DNA from: DATAXP01 sp036272935
Lineage (GTDB): Bacteria; Planctomycetota; Planctomycetia; Pirellulales; PNKZ01
Direction of reading: 5' to 3'
Length of the DNA: 64,000 nt
NCBI GenBank assembly: GCA_036272935.1
Contig: DATAXP010000008.1
Span: forward strand, 1-64,000
This document shows, in pieces, positions 8,710-17,851 of the stretch; position 1 is the stretch's first letter, and each line of letters opens with the position of its first letter. A program made the position numbers and the translations under genes. The notes beneath the pieces were generated by a model. That model saw only the letters and a list, made by a program, of their open reading frames with translations. It searched no databases and was not told the DNA's origin.

Positions 8710-9585
8710 TCAGTTGGGCAGTCGGCGCGCCAGCGCCTGCAAATGCTCGGCAATCTGCCGCTGGCCGTGCTCGAAGAAGTCGTTGTGCCCCGCCCCCGGG
8801 ACGTCGAACAGCTCGATCGCCGTCTTCACGGCCTTGGCCAGCCGCCGCGACATCTCGGGTGCCACCAAATCATCGCGGTCGCCGTAGCCGATCACGATCG
8901 GGCACTTCACGCTGGCGATTTTCTGCTCGCTGTCGAAACCGTACTTCAGGAACTGCTTGACCGGCAGAAACGGATAGTGCGCCTTCGCCAGCTCGACCAG
9001 GTTCGTGAAACTGCTGAGGACCATCAGACCGCCGACCGGCATTCTCGCCGCCAGGTCGATGGCCACGGCCCCTCCCAAGCTCCAGCCAGCGACAATGACC
9101 CGCTGCGAATCGAAGTTCGTGCGCATCGCCAGCCAATCGTACGCAGCGTTGGCAGTGTCGTAGCAACCTTGTTCGCTCGGTCGGCCGGTGCTCATGCCGT
9201 AGCCCACGTAGTCGGGCATCAGCACGTTGAAGCCCAGCGTGCGGAACCACTCGAACAAGTCCTCAGACGCCCCGAGGTACATGCCGTTGCCGTAAAAGAA
9301 CAGCAACGTGGGGCGAGCGTCGGCGTCCGGGTTGGCTTGGCCATCGTCCGTGAGCGCCTTGCCGAACAATGCCGCTACGCGCTCGCCGGCACTGGTGGTG
9401 AGCGTGAGCAGTTCCGCGCCCGGGCCGGGTTCGACGCGTGCCTCGGCAGTTCCCTGCGAGCCCGCCCCGGGGAAGATCATCGCCGTTTGCAGGAAGAGAA
9501 GGCTCATCACCACCAAAACATACGCAATCGCGATGACGAGGGCCAACTTCGCCAGCCGCTGCCAGATTCGACTCGGCGTCGTCAT
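8710..9585 (-). CDS. Membrane-anchored alpha/beta hydrolase at the end of the H4MPT operon
   Basis: An N-terminal hydrophobic segment (residues 12-33) suggests a membrane anchor or uncleaved signal. The alpha/beta hydrolase fold follows, with FFYGNG as oxyanion-type motif, nucleophile Ser169 in GWSLGG, acid in YGDRDD (Asp236 or Asp238) and His267 in GAGHND. It resembles the YqkD/BEM46-type hydrolases. Its start codon overlaps the stop of the beta-RFAP synthase gene by four bases, so the two are translationally coupled. Substrate unknown; a direct role in H4MPT synthesis is not implied by the fold. Confidence 0.85.
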   Translation of the reverse strand: MTTPSRIWQRLAKLALVIAIAYVLVVMSLLFLQTAMIFPGAGSQGTAEARVEPGPGAELLTLTTSAGERVAALFGKALTDDGQANPDADARPTLLFFYGNGMYLGASEDLFEWFRTLGFNVLMPDYVGYGMSTGRPSEQGCYDTANAAYDWLAMRTNFDSQRVIVAGWSLGGAVAIDLAARMPVGGLMVLSSFTNLVELAKAHYPFLPVKQFLKYGFDSEQKIASVKCPIVIGYGDRDDLVAPEMSRRLAKAVKTAIELFDVPGAGHNDFFEHGQRQIAEHLQALARRLPN

Positions 9586-10535
9586 TCGACGGTTGCCCCG
9601 TGGTTTACCGGCGCTGCAACCTCGGTCAGCACCCGCTCGTGGCCGATTTTGCCTTCAACGGCTGCGGCAAAGTGCTCGGCGCTGGCAGCGTCGGGCAGCA
9701 GCGCCGCGACCGTCGGCCCCCAGGAGCTTTGAGCCACGCCCTGCACGCCGAGCCGCTCGGCTGCGTCGAGCAACGGCAGAGCCGCGACACTAGCGTATCG
9801 TCCGCCTTGCTGGCTGGCAAAGCATTCGCCGGCCAGACGGCCGAATGCGCCGAGCGCTTCGCTGAACGCAGGAAATTCGGCCGTGACTGCCGCGGGGGCA
9901 AGCTCCAGCAGCGCTCGCTGGCAGAGCTGCGCCGTGCGATCGATCGGCACCGCTGGCAAGGCGCCGAAGGCGCGTTGCTCCGCTTCGCCCGACAAACCGG
10001 CCGCGTCGGTCGAGCGCATCAGCACGAATCGCCACGCCTCCGGAAGCCCGACGCGCACAATCGGCTCAGGAATCTCGTTCGCTTGCAACTTCCCGGGGTC
10101 GATCACCAGGCCGCCGGAAAAGAAGCCGTGCGTCCCGATGCTCGAACGTCTTCCGCGACCCACAGCACGGACCGTCGCTTCGAGCGAATGCGAACTGTCG
10201 ACCAGCGCGTCGATCCCCGTCGCGATGGCCAGCGCCAACTGCGTCCCGCTGCCGAGCCCGACATGCGGGGCGGGGGCAGCGACAATCTCGATGCGGCACC
10301 GCTCTGACGAGGGAAACCAGCCCCGTTGCTCGAGCTGCTGAACGACCAGCCGTGCACGCTCGGCCATCGGTCCGAATATTTCGATTGTCGGCGAGGCGCT
10401 GACCGCCAGTTCAAGCTCCGGCGGCGCGATCATCACGCCGACGCCGCCAAACTGCCGCACCGCCGGGTGGCCGAACGAGAACATGCCGAAATGCAATCGG
10501 CTCGCAGCGCGAACGCGCACCACACGCTCAGGCAT
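9582..10535 (-). CDS. Beta-ribofuranosylaminobenzene 5'-phosphate synthase (GHMP superfamily)
   Basis: This enzyme condenses p-aminobenzoate with PRPP and releases CO2, the committing step of tetrahydromethanopterin synthesis. The N-terminus carries the family start ASRLHFGMF and a GHMP-type loop, VGLGSGTQLALA (about residues 92-103). Length (317 aa) fits beta-RFAP synthases. The gene is in a run with pabA and pabB, which make its substrate p-aminobenzoate, and with a pterin-synthase-like gene. H4MPT in bacteria serves formaldehyde or C1 oxidation; planctomycetes are a known group with such genes. Confidence 0.9.
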   Translation of the reverse strand: MPERVVRVRAASRLHFGMFSFGHPAVRQFGGVGVMIAPPELELAVSASPTIEIFGPMAERARLVVQQLEQRGWFPSSERCRIEIVAAPAPHVGLGSGTQLALAIATGIDALVDSSHSLEATVRAVGRGRRSSIGTHGFFSGGLVIDPGKLQANEIPEPIVRVGLPEAWRFVLMRSTDAAGLSGEAEQRAFGALPAVPIDRTAQLCQRALLELAPAAVTAEFPAFSEALGAFGRLAGECFASQQGGRYASVAALPLLDAAERLGVQGVAQSSWGPTVAALLPDAASAEHFAAAVEGKIGHERVLTEVAAPVNHGATVE

Positions 10536-10550
10536 GCACCACTTCCAGCT

Positions 10551-11153
10551 TCATCGAGTCGGGCGGTTCAGTTCCATAATCGCCAGCGCGTCGCGCACGT
10601 GACGGTCGAGCAGGCGGAACGCTTGATGTTCTTGGTCGCCGCCGGTCTTATCGATCAATGGCGCGAGCCGGCCGAACTCCGCGCGGATTTGCTCGGCCGA
10701 CAAGAACTCGAGCCGGGTGGCGACAATCGCCGCTTCGAGCACCGCATGCTTGGCTCGATTGAATCCGAAGAACTCTCGCCGTGTACCGTGGTCGACCACC
10801 CGGGCGACGATTTCGGTCCGCGGCTGCCGGTCGTCGAGGCTCTCGACCCGCAGCGCGTACCAGCGGCAGCAATCGGCCAGAATCCGCCCCTCGATCGACT
10901 CTGCGGCAATTGTCTCGGGCTGCGGCTCGATCGCGCCGATGGCCGCCTGGGCAATCAACAGCACGTTGTCGGTCACATGGAACACGCCTTGCCCGCTGCG
11001 CTTCAGGTTGGCGTAGGTGGTCGATGTTTGATAAGGGCGCAGCGTAAGCCGCTCGAACGCGGCATCCACGATCGGCCCCATCGGCGCAATGTTGACCCTG
11101 CCATCGGAGCCAAGCGTCGTCATGATACCTTCGAGGATCACCCGAACACCCAT
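10551..11153 (-). CDS. DUF447 family protein of the H4MPT gene cluster
   Basis: The 200-residue protein starts with an ILEGIMTT segment followed by GRVNIAPMGPIV, the flavin-reductase-like start of the DUF447 family, and has TTYANLKRSGQGVFHVTDN. Such proteins are found with methanopterin genes in archaea, methylotrophs and planctomycetes; the precise reaction is not established as far as I know. It is 10 bases downstream of pabA and 15 upstream of the beta-RFAP synthase, so it belongs to the same transcript. The fold suggests FMN binding, which is inference. Confidence 0.85.
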   Translation of the reverse strand: MGVRVILEGIMTTLGSDGRVNIAPMGPIVDAAFERLTLRPYQTSTTYANLKRSGQGVFHVTDNVLLIAQAAIGAIEPQPETIAAESIEGRILADCCRWYALRVESLDDRQPRTEIVARVVDHGTRREFFGFNRAKHAVLEAAIVATRLEFLSAEQIRAEFGRLAPLIDKTGGDQEHQAFRLLDRHVRDALAIMELNRPTR

Positions 11154-11163
11154 TCACGCGCGG

Positions 11164-11844
11164 TCAAAACGTCACCGGTGCCGCGGGCCATGCAGTGTCG
11201 GCCGAGGGCGATCGCTGCCATTCCAGGGCGATTGTGCACCGCTGCACATGTTCTGACTCACCTTGCGGCGGCGTCACCGCCGCTAGCCGTAGGAAGTTTA
11301 CCAGCAACTCGTAGCCGTGATCGGTCAGAATCGATTCAGGATGGAACTGCACGCCAACCACCGGCGCCTCGCGATGCTCGATCGCCATCACGACACCGTC
11401 GGCGGTGCGAGCCGTGACTCTTAGCGCCTCGGGCAACGTGGCGGGGTCGACGACCAATGAATGGTAACGTCCCGCGGCCAGCGGATTGGGCAAATCCGTA
11501 AAGATGCCGCGGCGATCATGGAACACCGGCGACGCGCGTCCGTGCATCGGCTCGGCTGCCCGCACGACCCGGCCGCCCAAAGCTTGCGCAACGGTCTGGT
11601 GCCCCAGGCAGACGCCGAGCATCGGTATCTCGCGGTGCAGCCGCCGCACCACATCGAGCGAGCACCCCGCCTCGTTCGGCGTGCATGGTCCTGGCGATAA
11701 CACGATCGCAGCAGGCTTCCACTGCGCGACGCGCTCGGCGTCGATCGCGTCGTTGCGCACCACGTGCGTCGCCTGGCCGAGGCGCTCGAAGTAGCGCGCC
11801 AGGTTGAACACGAAGCTATCGTAGTTGTCGATCAGCAGAATCAT
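11164..11844 (-). CDS. pabA: Aminodeoxychorismate/anthranilate synthase glutamine amidotransferase subunit
   Basis: A class I glutamine amidotransferase with the triad Cys79 (GVCLGHQ), His168 and Glu170 (FHPES). It supplies ammonia to the chorismate-binding partner encoded next upstream (PabB). The start, MILLIDNYDSF, is the family's canonical N-terminus. A tail of about 40 residues after the amidotransferase domain is not typical and looks unstructured. Its place between pabB and beta-RFAP synthase suggests p-aminobenzoate supply for H4MPT, and perhaps folate. Confidence 0.93.
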   Translation of the reverse strand: MILLIDNYDSFVFNLARYFERLGQATHVVRNDAIDAERVAQWKPAAIVLSPGPCTPNEAGCSLDVVRRLHREIPMLGVCLGHQTVAQALGGRVVRAAEPMHGRASPVFHDRRGIFTDLPNPLAAGRYHSLVVDPATLPEALRVTARTADGVVMAIEHREAPVVGVQFHPESILTDHGYELLVNFLRLAAVTPPQGESEHVQRCTIALEWQRSPSADTAWPAAPVTF

Positions 11845-11867
11845 GCGGTGCGGGAATCACTCGGAAG

Positions 11868-13283
11868 TCATTTTAATGCACGGATCAAGCCTTCGGCCTT
11901 GTGCCACGTCTCCTCGCACTCGGCACGCGGATCGCTTTGGGCGACGATCCCGCCGCCTACCGGAGCTTGCCACCAACCGGCTCCTGCGGTGATCGTCCTT
12001 ATCAGGATACTCGAGTCGAGCGTGCCATCAAAACCGAGATACATCAGGGCGCCGCAATACGCGCCGCGGGCAGTCGGCTCGAGCTCGGAGATGATTTGCA
12101 TCGCGCGGACTTTCGGCGCGCCGGTGATCGAGCCCCCGGGAAACGCGGCGCGCACCAGATCGATCGGCCCTCGCCCTTCGGCGAGCGTGCCGCACACTGC
12201 CGACACCAGGTGTTGCACGAACTCGTACCGCTCGATCTCGCAAAGCTGCGTGACGCGCACACTCTCGGGCCGGCACACTCGCGACAGATCGTTGCGCAGC
12301 AAATCGACGATCATCACGTTCTCGGCACGGTCTTTTTCGCTGGCTTGCAACTCGTCGCCGGCGAACAGATCGGCCTCGGGGCGGTCAGCGCGCGGCCGCG
12401 TTCCCTTGATCGGACGCGCCTCGACATGGCCGTTGACCACTTGCAGGAATCGTTCAGGCGACGCGCTCACGATCTGCCATGCTCCGAGATCGAAATAACT
12501 GGCGAACGTTGCGGGATTGCGCTCGCGCAGCCGGAGGTACAGTGACAGTGAGTCGTGGTGGGCTGGATGAAGCAGCCGCTGCGACAGGTTCACCTGAAAG
12601 ATGTCGCCAGCGCGGACGTACTCGATCGCACGTTCTACGGTCTTCAGATAGGCATCGCGTGACAAATTGCTCGTCAGACCAGCCATGGCCTTTGCCGGAA
12701 ACTGCGGCGCGAGATCCGCGGCGTTGAGCGTTTGTGAGTTGGATCGTCGTAACGGGCCAGGCTCGCCGGCGGCTGAACCGATCACGTTGCGGAAATGAGC
12801 CAGCCGTTCGGCGGCTCGGCGGCGTCGCGCCGCTGGCTCGCGCTCCGGCAGCCCGTGGGAGATAAGCCACGCACGGTTTTCGCGGTGGTCGAATGCGACG
12901 ACCACGTCGTAGAAGCCGACGGCCAGGCCGGGGATGCCAAATTCGTCGAATTGCGCGCTCGGGACCGCCTCGAGCTGTCGGCCGAGATCGTAGCTCAACA
13001 GGCCTGCCGCACCTCCTTGGAACGGTGGCAAATCGGCGAGCCTTGGCGCCTGCCAACCATGCATCCGTCCGGCGAGCGCGGCCAAGGCATCGGGCTGACC
13101 GGCCGGCGACTCCAAATAATCGAATGGATCGGCGGCGAGAAACGAGTAGCGGCCCAGCGTCGGGTGGCGGCGCGCGCTGTCGAGAAATAAGCAATGTGGC
13201 AGGCGGACGAATTTCGTCAGCAGCTCGGCCGGTTCCGGCGGCGGCACGAGCTCTTCGACCAACGGAGCCATCGATTCGCTCAC
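11868..13283 (-). CDS. pabB: Aminodeoxychorismate synthase component I (PabB)
   Basis: The chorismate-binding domain carries PIKGTRPR, whose Lys marks PabB-type enzymes against the Ala of TrpE, and the conserved PGGSITGAPK. The N-terminal domain (about 1-150) is the usual pseudo-tryptophan-binding region. With PabA it converts chorismate and glutamine to 4-amino-4-deoxychorismate. The length (471 aa) is normal. Its start overlaps the stop of the upstream dihydropteroate-synthase-like gene by four bases, and pabA follows after 23 bases. No pabC-type lyase is seen nearby. Confidence 0.94.
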   Translation of the reverse strand: MSESMAPLVEELVPPPEPAELLTKFVRLPHCLFLDSARRHPTLGRYSFLAADPFDYLESPAGQPDALAALAGRMHGWQAPRLADLPPFQGGAAGLLSYDLGRQLEAVPSAQFDEFGIPGLAVGFYDVVVAFDHRENRAWLISHGLPEREPAARRRRAAERLAHFRNVIGSAAGEPGPLRRSNSQTLNAADLAPQFPAKAMAGLTSNLSRDAYLKTVERAIEYVRAGDIFQVNLSQRLLHPAHHDSLSLYLRLRERNPATFASYFDLGAWQIVSASPERFLQVVNGHVEARPIKGTRPRADRPEADLFAGDELQASEKDRAENVMIVDLLRNDLSRVCRPESVRVTQLCEIERYEFVQHLVSAVCGTLAEGRGPIDLVRAAFPGGSITGAPKVRAMQIISELEPTARGAYCGALMYLGFDGTLDSSILIRTITAGAGWWQAPVGGGIVAQSDPRAECEETWHKAEGLIRALK

Positions 13284-14680
13284 GGCGCGTCTCCACGACT
13301 TTCGCGCCGCTTCGCTTCACGATGGCTCTGCTCGGGTACGGTCAAGAATCCCCAGTCGAGCGCTTGATCCTGCCGATAGTGCTTGCCGAGCGTTAGCGCG
13401 GTGGTCGCCTTGGCCAATTCGTAGCCGAGATAGAAGGCGTGGCTTGGATCGAGGCGATCGGCGTCGCGAGCCCAGAGCTGATCGAACAACTCAAACGCGT
13501 TGCGGCCGTGCAGATGCATCCCCGCGGCGATGATATGCAGCTCGCCGGCTTCGGCAAACAATCGGTAGTTGGGGTCTTTCAGTTCATGCATCAGGCGGTC
13601 GAGCCCCTGCGGCCCGAATTCCAACTGGCGTGGATCGCGGAGCATTACCAGCCGCGGCTCGACGTGTTTTGGCAGCGAGCGCTCGTGAATGGCGTAATGA
13701 ACCAGCCGACGACCAAGGTCGCATTCCTTGACGCAGGTTCGAGCCCAATTGATTACTTGCGTCGTGAGCACGCTGCGAATGCCCAGCTCCTGGCAGAATC
13801 CCAGCAGCAGCACGTTGATGCTCGCGCTGTCGGCATCGGTCAGCTCGGTTAGGTTGCCAATGCCCATCATCATTTCGGCGTCGGGATAGCGATCGCGTAC
13901 GGTCAGATATCGCCCCAGGCTGCGTGCGAAGCCAAAGCCGATCGGTTCGAGGATCGGATCGATGCGCAGCCGCACACCGACCGTCGCCAGATGCTCGATC
14001 GTGTCGTCCATGCCAGCCAGCGTGTGCGGATCATCGGGAACCACGACCACCTCGCAGCCCCAATCGGGCGCGGCAGCGCGGTTGGTCGAATTGACGCTCA
14101 GCACGAGTTCAGCCCCCGCGCGCACTGCCGGGGCGATCTCGCGCACGTCGAGGCTGTCGATCGACACGCGGTAGCCGGCATCACAGAGTGCCTGCACCGC
14201 GTCGCCGGCGCCGGTCCATCGTGCCGCGGGATCGCAGCCGACGTCGATGACGTCGGCTCCGGCGGCTCGCAGGTCAGCCGCTTGCGCCAAAAGCTGCTCG
14301 ATCGAAAACCGCGGCGCGTAGTTGATCTCGCCGAGGATTTCGATGTCGTATGCACCGTAGCCGGGCCGCTCGACGGCTCGGCCGAAATACCGCGGCAGAT
14401 CACGCAAATCCTTGGGACCACGATCGACCGGTAGGCCGGTACCTGCGGCGATCGGCGCCAAGTCCCCCTGGCAATAACCGGGCACGACGATTCGCGTCGC
14501 TTCGGGCGGCACTCGCAGCTTACGAGCGATCCACTCGGGCGTCATCAGCGCGGCGACCGTGATTCCCAGCACGCCGATCGAGTAATCCCAATCGACCTTC
14601 GGCTTGAGTTCTTCCAGCACTTTCGTCAGCGCGAACTCGGCAAGCCGGCCGGTGACGAAATGCAGATGCTCGCGCGTCAT
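13280..14680 (-). CDS. Dihydropteroate-synthase-like protein (DUF6513, H4MPT cluster)
   Basis: The start at 14680 (MTREHLHFVTGRLAE) is chosen because it overlaps the SDR gene by four bases and because the longer open frame upstream is a shadow of that gene. The first 140 residues form an extra N-terminal domain (WDYSIGVLGITVAALMTPEW). The rest resembles a pterin-binding TIM barrel with GADVIDVGCDP and SIDS. Relatives are found with methanopterin genes and are thought to join a pterin with the beta-RFA moiety in place of folate-type p-aminobenzoate coupling. That role is inferred from family and context. 466 aa. Confidence 0.88.
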   Translation of the reverse strand: MTREHLHFVTGRLAEFALTKVLEELKPKVDWDYSIGVLGITVAALMTPEWIARKLRVPPEATRIVVPGYCQGDLAPIAAGTGLPVDRGPKDLRDLPRYFGRAVERPGYGAYDIEILGEINYAPRFSIEQLLAQAADLRAAGADVIDVGCDPAARWTGAGDAVQALCDAGYRVSIDSLDVREIAPAVRAGAELVLSVNSTNRAAAPDWGCEVVVVPDDPHTLAGMDDTIEHLATVGVRLRIDPILEPIGFGFARSLGRYLTVRDRYPDAEMMMGIGNLTELTDADSASINVLLLGFCQELGIRSVLTTQVINWARTCVKECDLGRRLVHYAIHERSLPKHVEPRLVMLRDPRQLEFGPQGLDRLMHELKDPNYRLFAEAGELHIIAAGMHLHGRNAFELFDQLWARDADRLDPSHAFYLGYELAKATTALTLGKHYRQDQALDWGFLTVPEQSHREAKRRESRGDAP

Positions 14681-15456
14681 GGCAAATAGCGCCTGAGTCC
14701 ACCGTTGACCATCAGCACCTGGCCGTTGATAAACTCGGCCGCCGGAGAGACGAGGAAATGGGTCGCGCGGGCCACGTCCTCGACAGCGCCCCAACGGGCA
14801 AGCAGGCTTTCGCGGCGGGCTCGATCTTGCCAGGCCTGCGAGGCGTGCTCGCCCCACGAGGTGCGAATCCAGCCAGGCGCCACGCAATTCACGCGCACTT
14901 CGGGGGCCAAAGATTGCGCGAGGCTGCGTGTGAACGCGTGGATGGCTCCCTTGGTCGCGGCGAATATCTCGCCACTCTCGCCGGCCATGCCTTGTTCGGC
15001 CTGGTCCCAACCAGTGTTGACGATCACGCCGTGGCCACGCTGCTTCATGCGCACTCCGACAAGCCGCGAACATGCCAGAGTCGCGCCGACATCGACCCGC
15101 CACAGCGTTTCGAGTTTTTGCTCGACCGACCAGCGGGCCGCATCGCCGGTGAGCACGTCGGCGCCGGCATTGTTGACCCAAATGTCGATGCCACCGCGCC
15201 ATCGCCATGCCTTAGCAACAAACGTCTCTCTCGCGTCGGCATCCGACAGGTCGGCCATGATGACCTCGGCCTCGGAGCCCGAGGCGCGGATTTCGTCGGC
15301 GACAAATGCGGCGTCTTCGGCGGACTGCCGAGCGTGGACAATCACCATCGCGCCGGCCCGCGCCAATTCCAGGGCCGTCGCCCGCCCGATGCCGCTCGAC
15401 GAGCCGGTAACGACGGCAATTTTGCCGCGTAAATCGCGCGCCTGGTCATCGGTCAT
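14677..15456 (-). CDS. SDR-family oxidoreductase with Phe in place of the catalytic Tyr
   Basis: The Rossmann motif TGSSSGIG (18-25) and NNAG (95-98) are intact, so NAD(P) binding is expected. The active-site motif, normally YxxxK, reads FAATK (Phe165, Lys169), and the usual Ser before it is replaced within VNTGWD. The codon for Phe165 is TTC and the frame is clean on both sides. The gene is first in the H4MPT operon and overlaps the pterin-synthase-like gene by four bases. A pteridine reductase-like role is tempting from context but the missing Tyr argues for altered chemistry or a non-catalytic binding protein. Confidence 0.85.
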   Translation of the reverse strand: MTDDQARDLRGKIAVVTGSSSGIGRATALELARAGAMVIVHARQSAEDAAFVADEIRASGSEAEVIMADLSDADARETFVAKAWRWRGGIDIWVNNAGADVLTGDAARWSVEQKLETLWRVDVGATLACSRLVGVRMKQRGHGVIVNTGWDQAEQGMAGESGEIFAATKGAIHAFTRSLAQSLAPEVRVNCVAPGWIRTSWGEHASQAWQDRARRESLLARWGAVEDVARATHFLVSPAAEFINGQVLMVNGGLRRYLP

Positions 15457-15638
15457 CGGGTTGCCGCCGGTGAGGTCGTGCTAGGTGTATCGATTCTGTT
15501 ATACACAGCGGCTGCCTGGCTCGGCAGACGCCGAAGCTTCAGGCCGGATGCATAATGACTTCGCTCGCCACGCCGTTATGATGGCAAGTGAGCCTCGCCG
15601 GAGCCGCATTCCATCCGCGCCACTGACTAGCGCCGCGC

Positions 15639-16781
15639 ATGAGCGTTCAACTTAAAGATCGCCTGGTGGCGGCAGGCTTCGCGTTCCGCGGCTACAACAT
15701 CACAAACCTAGGGCGCAGCGCCGAGCTGTTGGCCCATCCGACCTACGGCCCAACGGTTGCGCGGTATCTGGGAGAGGCGTCGGAACTGTGTGCCGACGCA
15801 ATGGGACAGCGTGTCGATCTGGTCGGCCGGGTGCGAGCCGAACGCGAAAGCACGATCGACACGTTCGGCGAGGACATCGGCCTGATCGTTGCCATGGAGA
15901 TGGCGCAGCTCGAGCTGGCGCGCGAGTATTTCGGCGTCGATTACTCGCAGGCCCGCATGGGAGTCGGCTACAGCCTGGGCGAGATCACGGCGCTGGTCGC
16001 CGGCGGCGTGTTTCGAATGCAGGATGTGTTACGGCCGTTGTGCAGCCTCGCCGGCGACTGTGCCGACCTGGCCCGCGACGCGACGATGGGTGTGCTGTTC
16101 TCGCGCGGACCGGTGCTCGACACCGAAGCGGTGCAGCGGCTCTGCCTGCAAATCACCAGCGAGGGGCACGGGACGATCGCGATCTCGTCGTATCTCTCAC
16201 CCAACACGGTGCTGCTGATCGGGCAGCGCGGCACGCTCGATCGGTTCCGCGAGCGCATGAGTGATGCGCTCAAGATTCCGGTCCAACTGCGCAAAAACAG
16301 TGGACGATGGCCGCCGCTGCACACACCGTTGCTGTGGGAAAGGAATGTCCCTAACCGCGCGGCGACCATGATGAGCACGATGCAAGGAGGTTTCCGCGCG
16401 CCGCATCCGCCGGTGCTCTCGCTGGTCACCGGCAAGATGAGCTACAACGACTACAACAGCCGCGAGCTATTGACCCGCTGGCTCGATGAGCCGCAACGCT
16501 TGTGGGACTCGATTTACGAAATGCTTTCGATCGGCATCGAGGTGTTGGTGCACGTGGGGCCCGATCCGAACCTGATTCCGGCAACGTTCAAGCGACTGAG
16601 CGACAACGTGACCAGCCAGTTCCGAGGTACACGGTTCACGCGCCTGCGGATGAGTACGATGCGTGGCATCGGCACGCGGGCCTGGTTGACCAAGGTGCTG
16701 CCGGGCCGCGTGGCCTTGCTGCGAGCACCATTCGTCACGCACATCGTGCTCGAGGATTGGCTGCTCGAGCAGAAACCGTAG
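15639..16781 (+). CDS. Malonyl-CoA:ACP transacylase-like (FabD-type) acyltransferase
   Basis: The nucleophile elbow GYSLGE (Ser112) matches the GHSxGE of acyltransferase domains, and a likely catalytic His is in PPLHTPLL near residue 228. The region after residue 290 is longer than in FabD and ends with a hydrophobic, arginine-rich tail. The gene stands alone, divergent from the H4MPT operon, with no acyl carrier protein, ketosynthase or fatty acid genes beside it. It may therefore serve a special lipid or polyketide and not bulk fatty acid synthesis. Substrate unknown. Confidence 0.75.
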   Translation: MSVQLKDRLVAAGFAFRGYNITNLGRSAELLAHPTYGPTVARYLGEASELCADAMGQRVDLVGRVRAERESTIDTFGEDIGLIVAMEMAQLELAREYFGVDYSQARMGVGYSLGEITALVAGGVFRMQDVLRPLCSLAGDCADLARDATMGVLFSRGPVLDTEAVQRLCLQITSEGHGTIAISSYLSPNTVLLIGQRGTLDRFRERMSDALKIPVQLRKNSGRWPPLHTPLLWERNVPNRAATMMSTMQGGFRAPHPPVLSLVTGKMSYNDYNSRELLTRWLDEPQRLWDSIYEMLSIGIEVLVHVGPDPNLIPATFKRLSDNVTSQFRGTRFTRLRMSTMRGIGTRAWLTKVLPGRVALLRAPFVTHIVLEDWLLEQKP

Positions 16782-16837
16782 GCGCCGCAGTATGCAGTCA
16801 GGCCCATAGACGGTTGTCCGCGGGCTTCGGGCGGCGT

Positions 16838-17851
16838 TCAGAACTCGAGGAACTGCCGCGTGCATTGCGCGTGGCTTGCGCGGGCTTGCAACACCACGGT
16901 CAGCGCGCGATAGGAGTCGTCCAGCCCGGCGCTATTGTGCACAAGACTTGTCACCGAACGGTAAAACTGGCTGAGCAATTGCTCGCCGACGGGTCGCTCG
17001 CTGTCGAGCGATTCCTGATGCCGCCCGGCCCGGTCGAACCATACCAAGGTGCTCGGCAGGTCGATGAACGCGATGCCATGCTCGCAGGCAACCTGCAGGG
17101 CCGCCGGCGGGCGGAACGCCACTGCTTCTTGCCAGGTACTGGGCATGTAGCGGCCGCAACTGATCTGAGCCACAGCCCCGGTGCCCGGCCCTTGCGACTG
17201 GTCTGAAAAGTCGAGGCTCATCATCTGATAATCGTCTTCCAACGGATCGGTCGCTGACCGATGTCGCAGGCCCAGCACGCTGGTAGGGTCGCTGCCGACG
17301 ACGTAGCGACACCAATCGACCAGTTCGACCAGGTCGTGCATCGGCGATGTGCCACCCAGTCGGGCGGCGGCCGGGGCGGTTTCGGCAGGCACGCGCAGAT
17401 GACAGAACAGCAGCCGCGGAGCGCCCAGCCGCGTGACGATCAATTCCTTGAGCCGCAACGTCGCCGCGGCCTGACGACGCGGAAACTCGGTCATGAACGC
17501 CACGCCCGACTGTGCGACGCGGTCTTTGAGCTGCCGAGCCTGCTCTAACTCGAGCTCGACGCTGCTGGCGCAGTAGATCGCTTTCCCCGCCTCGCATGCG
17601 GCCAGAATCGGCAGCGGACCATACCACTGCGGAGCCAGCATCAGGACGGCGTCGATGTCGCTGCGGCGTGCCAACGCTCGGAAGCCGTCGACCGGCTCGG
17701 CGTTCCACTCGCGGGCCGCCTGCTCGGCCCGCAATGCAATCTGATCGCAGACGGCCCGCACTTCGAAACGATCACTCAGGGTCCGCAAGGCCGGCCGATG
17801 GCGCATCTCCCAGGCGGGACCTAAGCCAACCAAACCAAGTCGGAGCTTCAT
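16838..17851 (-). CDS. Gfo/Idh/MocA family oxidoreductase
   Basis: The start at 17851 gives MKLRLGLVGLGPAWEMRH, the N-terminal NAD(P)-binding Rossmann start; the longer frame adds 37 residues without family likeness. The next strands include an AVCDQ-type acidic turn and an APQWYG in place of the usual TPNxxH motif. The usual EKP is replaced by CEAGKAIYCAS, so the conserved lysine may be shifted. The C-terminal domain is the usual sheet for sugar or inositol substrates. Planctomycetes carry many such paralogues, and no specific substrate can be given. 337 aa. Confidence 0.8.
   Translation of the reverse strand: MKLRLGLVGLGPAWEMRHRPALRTLSDRFEVRAVCDQIALRAEQAAREWNAEPVDGFRALARRSDIDAVLMLAPQWYGPLPILAACEAGKAIYCASSVELELEQARQLKDRVAQSGVAFMTEFPRRQAAATLRLKELIVTRLGAPRLLFCHLRVPAETAPAAARLGGTSPMHDLVELVDWCRYVVGSDPTSVLGLRHRSATDPLEDDYQMMSLDFSDQSQGPGTGAVAQISCGRYMPSTWQEAVAFRPPAALQVACEHGIAFIDLPSTLVWFDRAGRHQESLDSERPVGEQLLSQFYRSVTSLVHNSAGLDDSYRALTVVLQARASHAQCTRQFLEF

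Noticed and set aside
13280..15208. A 642-residue minus-strand frame extending upstream of the pterin-synthase-like gene
   Set aside because: The first 176 residues are Arg-rich, out-of-frame reading of the SDR gene. The ATG at 14680 with a four-base overlap is the credible start.
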